Shown piece after piece: positions 1 through 8,300 of a stretch of 16,752 nucleotides of DNA (the first letter of the stretch is position 1; each line of letters starts with the position of its first letter). Position numbers and translations under genes: made by a program. Under the pieces are notes generated by a model that saw nothing but the letters and a program-made list of their open reading frames with translations, was not told the DNA's origin and made no database searches. Location: NCBI GenBank assembly GCA_002179805.1, contig NAVB01001933.1, positions 1-16,752 on the forward strand, given 5' to 3'. The DNA is from Acanthamoeba lenticulata. Its lineage: Eukaryota > Discosea > Longamoebia > Acanthamoebidae.

Positions 1-949
1 CCGTCAGCCATCGCGTCATGATCAAGGTCATCGTGCTCATCGTGGCGATGGGCCCCACGAGACATTCTCTCATCCCCGTGGCCGAGAGGACGCACTGGGC
101 GCGAGCAGCCAGCAAGCTGCTGATGGAACTGAAGAAGGAGGACAAGCTCCCGAACGTCTCCCCGTCCCAGGCGTTGATCAGCAGCTGGGCCGGGTTGTAG
201 CCCGCACTGCCCGGTCGAAAGAGAAATGGCCGCCATCCCACCCAAGCCGGCGGGTGAGTCAATTCCATTCGAGTTGAAGGCAAGAGAGGAGGCACGAGGC
301 GCACCTGGCGATCTGGGTGGCGAGGATGCGGGTGTTGGCCGAGGCCTGGCTGATGTTGAGCAACCAGGTGGCTGCTATCCCGAACATGACGAACCCCAGG
401 ACCGCAGCCAGGGCTGAGAGTATCCGGAAGAAGCCGGTCGTCGGCAAAAAGTCCCCTGGTGTGCTCCCATCCCCCCCCCCAAACCCAGCACGACGCGCGT
501 GTGCATAAACCAAAAAACACGAAGCACTTCAGCTTCTTCTTCCCGGCAAGTATGTGGCCAGCCAGCCAGGGGGACAGGGGGCGTGTACCCATGCCCAGCG
601 TGGTGATGAGGTAGCCCACGAAATAGATGCGCTCGGCGATGGTGGCGTTGGCACCCGAAGAGCTGCCCTCCACGGCGCTTAAGGTGGCGTAGAATATGAG
701 GACCCACCCAAGCCAGGTGACCACCAACCACATGAAGAGGATGGAGACCACCGTGAGCGGGCCGATGGCGGCAAGGAAGAGGCGGTTGCGAAAGAGGTGA
801 TGGTAGATGAAAAGCGAGCTGACTTTATAAAAGCGAATGACTAGCAAGGAGAGAGGCCCAGAGTGGGCGGTGGCGAGAGTGGTTGTGACAAAGTCATAGA
901 CCACCACGATAAGAATGGCTAAGCCGATTGGCGCGAGGTAGACCGGCAT
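1..949 (-). CDS. K+ channel-like pore protein (3' part outside window)
   Basis: Three exons were joined on the minus strand: 949-589, 455-305 and 206 to the window edge, with introns 588-456 and 304-207 and matching phases. The first exon encodes a hydrophobic helix (about residues 3-25), a second long one (about 60-92) and a pore segment. Splicing across intron 1 restores a selectivity filter T-L-G-M-G-D at residues 117-122. A third helix follows, then a soluble stretch with N-P-A-Q-L-L-I-N-A-W-D-G. A TxGxGD filter between two helices is the hallmark of the Ion_trans_2 / K+ channel pore family. The overall layout (helix, helix-pore-helix, cytosolic tail) recalls bacterial single-pore channel proteins of roughly 350-400 aa. 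The start was chosen as the first ATG after an in-frame TAA just upstream. Reading continues open to base 1, but another donor at 95 is possible, so the last 30 residues visible are uncertain. Ion selectivity and gating are inferred. Confidence 0.75.
   Translation of the reverse strand, partial: MPVYLAPIGLAILIVVVYDFVTTTLATAHSGPLSLLVIRFYKVSSLFIYHHLFRNRLFLAAIGPLTVVSILFMWLVVTWLGWVLIFYATLSAVEGSSSGANATIAERIYFVGYLITTLGMGTRPLSPWLAGHILAGKKKLKCFVFFGLCTRASCWVWGGGWEHTRGLFADDRLLPDTLSPGCGPGVRHVRDSSHLVAQHQPGLGQHPHPRHPDRQVRLVPPLLPSTRMELTHPPAWVGWRPFLFRPGSAGYNPAQLLINAWDGETFGSLSSFFSSISSLLAARAQCVLSATGMRECLVGPIATMSTMTLIMTRWLT
471..480 (-). repeat. G10 tract in channel-gene intron 1
   Basis: Ten C on the plus strand read as G10 in the transcript, ending 15 nt before the acceptor at 456. 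The context resembles the G10 tract before the acceptor of the tail-anchored gene intron. Confidence 0.9.
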
Positions 950-1338
950 CAGTTCCGTATTGTTGTGTGCTGTGTTGTGCACCTCATCATCTTATTCTTC
1001 TGCCCGCAAGAACAACAAGACACTCTGCACGAGGGCCCGCAACATGAAGCTCCTTGTGTGCTCCCCACGCAACCACGGCTGCTATTTCGTGAGTTTTCCT
1101 GCTTCCGTTATTGTTGTTGTAATTCAAGAATGAGAATGTCAAAAACGAGTGATTGGCTGTCGGTAATGCTGGTGGGAAAACCTTTTCTTCCCAAGTAGTG
1201 GAAATCTTATCAAGCGCCTTTTCCTTGAGCTTTCTTGAGGGGCAGGCCATTTTCCTAGAATTAATCTTAAATCTTCCAATCTTACTACTGCATGGTTGCT
1301 GCGCTGGCCAGGTGCGGGGCGAAGGGCACGATAAACTC
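950..1338. promoter_or_regulatory. Divergent intergenic region between channel gene and SLX4
   Basis: No convincing coding exon was found here; frames across it lack family features. It separates the starts of two divergent genes and so probably holds both promoters. It contains a GCCAATCACT box read on the minus strand (1148-1157 on the plus strand reads AGTGATTGGC) and a plus-strand CCAAT at 1276-1280 inside an AT-rich stretch (1259-1290). If the SLX4 start is taken at 1292 instead of 1339, the region ends at 1291. Confidence 0.5.
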
Positions 1339-1402
1339 ATGAGGTACGTGGAGAAACTGCACGGTGCAACTGAGATTAACATTGACATCATTTACCTGGC
1401 AG
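1292..1402 (+). other. Alternative first exon and intron 1 of SLX4
   Basis: Two starts splice in phase to the acceptor at 1401-1402. ATG at 1339 gives a 5-nt exon (ATGAG) followed by GTACGT and a 59-nt intron. ATG at 1292 gives a 20-nt exon followed by GTGCGG and a 91-nt intron. Both leave AG at the junction, so either yields a Ser codon and then the same exon 2 frame, which has a TGA at 1383-1385 upstream of the acceptor. The stronger donor favours 1339. Confidence 0.55.
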
Positions 1403-4400
1403 TTCCTCTCAACCAAGCAAAGGCAACAAGATCAGGCGTCGGCGCAGAGAAAGTGGAGCCAGCCAACAGCTGCCGGGCACGCCCCTTGATATTGCCGCTC
1501 TGCCAAGTGCCAACCAGGTCACCCTCCACTCGGACGAAGCTGAGCTGCAGCCCTCTCGGCAACTCCGTCGGGCCAAGAAAGCCGCCCCAGTGCCAGTGGC
1601 CGAAGACGAGCAGGTCTCTGGTCCCCGTGGAGGCAAGACGAAGGACGATGACACGGCAAGTCAAGACCCGCTGCTCGATGATCAACCATCACAGCGGGCA
1701 GCCGCTGAGGAGGCGCACGAGCTCAGCCAACGAAAAGCAGCAAAGCAATTGGGTCCTGTCAGCGGGAAGTCCCTGCACGACGCCAGGCCCTTGTGTGATT
1801 TGTCGCAAGACTCGGAAGCCCAGGGCGAGCTTCCACTCACCCAAATGGTGGCAGCTGCTGAGCCCCTGCACAGCAGCGAGCAAGAGGACGACCCGCTGTT
1901 CGAGTTGGTGACCAGGCGTCGCAACGCGGCCTCACAGCCGTCTCGCAAAGCCAAGTCCTCCAAGAGTAAGCGAAACCGCAGCAAAGTGGCCCACAGCATC
2001 GACTTGACCGGACCTGATGATCAGTCGACGGCAAACGCGGCCTCGAGGAGCAGAGCAGCACCGACCGCCTCGCCAGAGGACGGGGAAGACGAAAGCCTCG
2101 AGGCCGACTCCATCCCGTGCACGCAATCCAACCCTCTTGCCGCCCGCCAGCGCGTGCGCGAGGGCGACGAAGACGAGGCCTCCAGCGGTAAACAGGCTCA
2201 AATAAGCTCGAAGGAGCCCAACGACTCGCTGGACGGCGCGACCAAGGAGAGCGAGAAGGAGAAGGAGGAACATGAGGAGCGTGAGGAAAAGGCGATCAAT
2301 AGACCTGAGGCCACGGAGGTGGAGGAGGACGCGCCACGCGGTTGGTATCGAACGCTGACGAGTGGCCCTGGCGATGGCGCCCAGGGAGAAACGCCCTCCC
2401 AGAAGCAGCGCAAGCGGAGGGCCAAGGGCAAGGACAAGCTCCCCCTCGGGTCCAGCGCCGACGAAGACGACAACGAGGAGGAGCCCCAGCAGGGTCATGA
2501 CGACAACGAGCGCCATGGCGGAGACAGAGGAGAGGCCGACAGTCCTCAGCTGCTCAGCGCGTTCGAAGAGCAACAGCACGAAGATCGCAACGTCAGCAAC
2601 GGTATGGAGGAGGAGGAGGAGGAGGAGAGGGAGGAGAAGGGAGGCCAAGTGTCAATTGCTTCGGCGACAGCTGCGGTCTGCCCCATGTGCCGCAAGTCGA
2701 TCAAGCACATGACGCTCGAGGCTCAGGAGGCGCACGTGAACAGCTGCATCGACGCCCAAGGCCAACAACAACAGATCGCCGCCGATCCTGGTATACGAGG
2801 GATACCCCCGAGGACATTAGTTTTGCTTCGCTGCCTCGTGGATTGACTCCGGGAGCCGGGTGGGTGGGGTCCGGGGGCTCACAGACTTTGTGCAGGAATT
2901 CCACTGCGAGCTGTGTGGGAAGGACATGACCAAATGGAACGCGCAGCAGCGCCAGCAGCACATGGAGCGCTGCTTGGACAAGTTTGCCGACAACCTCTCC
3001 CAGCAACTCAGCCAAGATCAGGCCGGCGCGGAGCCGGAGGACTTTGGCACCATCACTGGCGACCGGTACCGTCCTCCTCCTCCCAATCTCCTCCCGGCGT
3101 GATGCCTGGTGCACGGCCCTCCTCGAGCTCATCATGGTCGGGTGCTGCTGCGTACAAACAAACACAAACACAACAACAACACACGCGTATAAAGCTATGT
3201 GTGCCCGATTTGCCACTCGGACCGAAGCGCTAGCGCGCTGGAGGGGCGGATCGACCACCTGAAGAAGTGCGCGCGCAAGCACAAGCTCAACGTGGAATCC
3301 TTCCGCCACGCCAAAAAGTGGAACGAGATGGTCGCCAAACCGGCAGCTACGACCACCACCACCGCGGGCGCCGTCACCACTTCAACATCCTCATCGTCGT
3401 CGTCGTCCACCTCCTCCTTGATCAAGAAAAAGAAGACCACCACCACCCGTACGCCTGCCCTTCTCCGTCTCCTCCTCCTTCTTCCTGTTTTTGTTGTTAT
3501 CGCACTATGGGGGGAGGGGCGGACTGATGGCTACTGCGCCCCTTTTTTTCACTTTCTTTCTTATTTTCTCTTCTTGTCTCCTTCCCGGCCGTCAGGCGGA
3601 GCCAAGGAGAAGAAGCCCGCGACCACGAGGGCCAAGCGGACGACCCGCACCACCACCAAGGCCAAGAAGGACGCCACCGGGGCGGGGGAGCCTCCTCCTG
3701 GTGGTGGTGCTCCTGGTGGTGCTGGTGGTGGTGCGGCTGTGGGTGAGGTCCGCTCCAAGTTCTTCGGGGGCGAGCTCGACACGGTCTCCCACGCCAGCTT
3801 CCTGGCCACCATCGCCAAGCTGCGCTACAAGCAGCAGCAGCCTCACCACCAGCAGCAGCAGCCCTCCGCCGGAGAGCGCAAAACCGCACTGCCACTGGCG
3901 TCCGACGAAGTCGCCGTGGTTGTCGCAGCGCCTCCGCCGCAGCCTTCGCACCTTCCTCCCCATCACGCTGATGCCTCCACCAGCGCGGTTTCTCCACCGC
4001 CGGCAGTCGTATCTTCATCGGCGTCATCTTCATCAGCGGGCGTCCGCTCCAACAACAACAATGACGATCAGGACGATGACTTTGCGGCTGATCCGCAGTT
4101 CAAGCGGCCGCCTGCGGCTGCGCGACCGAAGAAGGGCCGCAAGGCAAAGAAGGTCAACTATGACGACCTCGTGGAGGGCATGGACCAGGACGACGAGCAG
4201 TTGATGCTCGCCGTTGCGCTCTCCGACTCCATCACGGAGGCCTCGGCTCCTCGTGCCCCGCTCGCTTCGAGCCCTGGTACCGCCCATTCCACTTTTCCTC
4301 CCCTCCTTCCCCGCTGTAGTCGAGTCTAGTCTTGCCTCTCTCTCTCTCTTTGTCTTGTAACGCGGCCACTCGATCCTTAACCGATCGCGCATACGCAGAG

Positions 4401-5364
4401 GACAGCCCACGCGACCTGGCCGGGTTCAAGCTGAGCGAGGCGCAGCGGAACCGCCAGCATGCCGCCAAGGACGTCCCGTCTCAGGTCCTGAATGTACGTT
4501 GCGCAACATCCTCCCGTCGCGCGTGTTGCTGGGCGCGCGTCCATCGAGAGGCCTCCCTTCTTTCGGCTCCGCCTCTCATGAGATGTCGCGCGGCAGGAGC
4601 TGTTCCCCGACGCGAGTCAGGACATCAACCCCACGCCCAAGCTTGCCGCCAGCACGCTGGCGCAGCGCTCGCCCCAGCCACCCGGCCGCGCCTCGCTCTG
4701 GGTACGCGTGCCTCCCCTCCCTTTCCCCCTCCGGTCCACATCACACGCGCGCAGTTCGGCCGGCTCATGTCCTCGGGCCTCCCCTCCTTTTTCCTTTCTT
4801 TTCCTTTTTCCTTTGCTTTTCCCCTCCAACAACAACAACAACAGAACCTGTCGTCGTCGGTGGCGGGCGCCTACGATCCGGTGTTCCTCAGGACCAGCGT
4901 GCTGCCCCAGTCCGACCAGCAGCAGCTGGCCGACAAGGCGAGGCTCCACCCCCGCGTGACGCCCGAAATGCTGGTCGACTCATCTTCCAAGCGCCAGTCG
5001 TCCTCGCGCGTCGCTGCTGCACAACGGGCGGGTGCCGATGAGAAGAAGCTTAATGGCAGTGATAGAGATCATGATGATGATGACGACGATGATGGTACCC
5101 GCCTGCACCGCCGGCGTCGCCGAGAAGCCGCCGATGGCGGGGCCCGTACCCATGGGTACCTGCCACATGCGGCAGCTGATCAGGTCCCGCCTCCCCGACA
5201 CAACAACAACAGCCAAGAGGAAGGAGAAGAAGAAGAGGAGGAAGAAGCAGAGCTCACGCAAGCGCTCCCTCCCCGGGCGAGCCTCGCGGGCGGCCACGGC
5301 GAGCACGATGGGTTCTGTCTGGACCGCGCCAGACATGAAGACGATAAAGAAGAGGAGGAGGAAA

Positions 5365-5395
<31 letters not shown>

Positions 5396-8300
5396 CATCC
5401 CGACGCAGCTCCCAAGCACAAAGCGGCGGCGGCCGCAGTCAGGCTTGGCTGACGCGGGCACCTCCCCGCCGCCCAAGCGCGCGCTGCAGCGACACCAGAA
5501 GGGCAGAGGAGGCGTCCCCGCAGCAGCCGCCTCATTGGGGGCCGCCAACAAAAGCAACAACAACAACAAGAAGAGCAAGAGCAACAAAGACGCTCAGAAA
5601 AAGAACAAAAACAACAACAAAAGGAAGGTCTCCCCGGAGGGCGAGCGACAACGGGCCGCATCCCCCGACGGCTCCGCGCGCGAGGAGATGTGGGCCCTGC
5701 CCACTACCCGTCGAGGTGTGATCCTCTACAGCGATGAGGACGAGAAGGAGAATGACGACGAGCATGAAGGCGGCACTGAGTTCATCCATGAGGGCGGGCG
5801 AGCCATGATCGAGCGGGACGACGAGGACGAGAACGAGGACGAGAGTGCATTGGGCGGCGTGGAGGCCCGGAAACAGCGGTTCGTGGCGGCGGCGGCAGAT
5901 GTGATGCAGCGGTACAAGCGCGACTGCCTCGAGGCCCAGCGCACGATGGAGGCCCGCATCCAGGAGGTCAAGGACGCCTACCTGGCCGAGGTAGGAGGGC
6001 CTCCCCACAGTGTAGTTGCAGTCTGTGCTGCTGCTGCTGCTGGTGCTCGTGTGGATGGGGTTGGTGACAATGGTGGTTGGTGGTTGGTGGAGAACAGATC
6101 GGGAGGCTCACGATCGAGAAGGAGACGCGGCTGCAAGAGCTGCAGCAGCGCTTTCAGGTGACGTCGTCGCTCCTCCTCTCGAGCCCCTTCTCGCCCGCGA
6201 TCCCGCCTCGCGACGAGCGCAGCCGCCGCGTGTCGCCCTTGACGGTGACGGCGGGCCGGCCACTGCCGCCCAAGTCCACTTCTACCAAGACGACAACGAC
6301 GACGACGACGCGCGGGCGCACCAAGAGCAGCCCAAGACTCGCGCGTCCCGTAGAGCTCGGGCCAAGCCAGCTGGTGGCCTACGGCAGCCCCAGCCCGTCC
6401 CGGAACAACAACAACAACAACAACGATGATGATGACGACGACGACGCGATGGCCGATGCATTCCACGATGTCGACGATGACGATGATGAGGCGGACTTCA
6501 AGGTTCACAGGCCCGCGCCCCCGCCCAGTTTGCCCTCACGAGGACTTGCGCGTCTCACGAGGCCTCGTTTGCGTGCTTTTTGGGGAATTCGGGGGATTTG
6601 GGGGGAACAGCCCAAGCGAGTGAAGCGGCGGCACCTTGAGCGGCAACAGCAGCGGCGTGGTGGCCGTCTTCCGAGCCCCAAGCCAAGTCGACTGCGCGGC
6701 GACGACGATGGTGAGGATGTCGTGGTGGCGCCAGAGGCAACCTCTTCATCGCGATCATCGCCCTCCAAGAAGATGAAGAAGGGCGCATCCCCTCCTCCTC
6801 CTCCTTCTGCCGGTGGTGACGGAGCGAGCCGAGCCCGGGCGGGCCCGAAGCCTTCCGTCGCCCCGCAGGAGGAGCGGGAAGCTCCCCTCCTCCTCCTGCG
6901 CAAGCGGTCCCACGCGCACAACGACGGCGACGGCAGCAGCGGCAGCACAACAACAGCAACAACAAGAAGTAGTCTGAGTCGTGGCGCCCCAACGGCCGAC
7001 CGTGGGCTCCAGAAAAAGAAGAAGAGCTCCTCGGAAAGAAGTCCGCCCCTGGATAAGAAGCAGAGGATCCTCCTGCCCTCGAGCGACGAAGAGGACATGC
7101 GCGACGACGACGATGATGATGATGACGCTGCTCAGCCTGCCCCGCTTGTTGTTGTTGATGATAGAGACGACAACGCAACTGTTAACACGAGAGGCCAGGA
7201 GGAGAAGAAGGAGGACGCCCTTGCTAGCGGTGCTGATGCCGAAGATGATGATGAGGGCGAAGATGAAGAAGACGAGGAAGAGGAAGAGGAAGAGGAGCCG
7301 CGCCAGCGACACAGGAAGGACGACGGCGAGGGCGATAACGGGGAGGGCGACGCCGGAGGTGCTCCGCCACCGCCCGGCGGGGCCCCGCCACCAGACGGCA
7401 GCGCCGAAGGAGGAGGAGGACCGCGCGATCGCAATGACGGCCAGCCACGCGACGCCTCGCCGCCCCGCACCACCACCAGCAGCAGCCACCACAACGCCAG
7501 CAGCCAGCCGCAAGGGAGTCGCGGCTCCTCCTCCTCCTCCTGTCCTCCTCCTCCTCCCCAGGCCTCTCCCGTTGCTTTTGCTGCTGTTGCTGCTGCTGGC
7601 GAAGACGGCTGCGGAGGCGGAGGTGGTGCCGGCCGCTCGTCAATGGAGCACGCAAATGCGGATGCCCATTCACCGCTGCGACACGAACATGGCGGTGACG
7701 CGCGGCCTGATTACGTTGTCGATCATTCCCGCCACGACCTCTTCTTCGACGACGACTGGACGGAGAGGGCGAGTCCGTGCCCGAGGCAGGATGACGTCGT
7801 CCGGATCGAGATTCGATCGTCACCATCGGAGGGCGACGATGACGACAAGGACGACAAGTATCATCATTATGGTCAGGATGGCGATGATGACGACGGCAAC
7901 GGCAATGAAATCGAGCGAAGCAGAGGCGACCCGCTCTCCTTCATCATCACGAAGAAGGCCGCCCCGGCCGAGGATGGCGACTCCTCCCCCGACAGCGGTG
8001 CGTCATAGCCGCTCCCCGCCCCGCGGGTGCACCCCAAACAAGAAGACGAGAAGAAGGGAAGGGAGTAAAGTCTTTAACGCAGGAGGCTGTGGCCACAGGC
8101 GCCGCCGGTGGCAGCGCGGCGTTTCGCCTGGCGTCGACTCCGCCGGAGGGCCTCCTCCTGACTGCCGTCGGCAGTCCGGTGCCGCCTTCGCTCTTGGCGA
8201 CCACCAGGAGGAGGAAGAGCACCACCAGGACCATGACGACGACAACCACCACCACGACCACGAGACTGCTGCAGGTTACCGGGACCAAGAATAGCACGAA

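Noticed and set aside
965..1391. Open frames on both strands between the channel gene and SLX4
   Set aside because: They show no family features or compatible splice sites, and the region is AT-rich and promoter-like.
1932..2648. A 238-codon hydrophobic minus-strand open frame
   Set aside because: Its Leu/Val-rich sequence is the antisense of Glu/Lys/Asp codons in SLX4 exon 2, not a real membrane protein.
5032..5721. Alternative plus-strand frame in SLX4 exon 8, rich in Lys and Arg
   Set aside because: Using it would require unproven splice sites. The accepted frame is open from 4845 to 5990 and carries the SIM-like and coiled-coil segments. It remains a weak alternative.
8041..8098. Acceptor AACGCAG at 8082 for SLX4 intron 10
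   Set aside because: It looks strong, but its phase does not fit the GTGCGT donor at 7998. The CACAG at 8098 does fit and keeps the frame.
6981..8294. A 437-codon open frame overlapping SLX4 exon 10 in another frame
   Set aside because: It runs through GC-rich codon repeats and is dominated by Thr, Met, Arg and Lys runs. The other frame carries the SIM-like motifs and links to exons on both sides.
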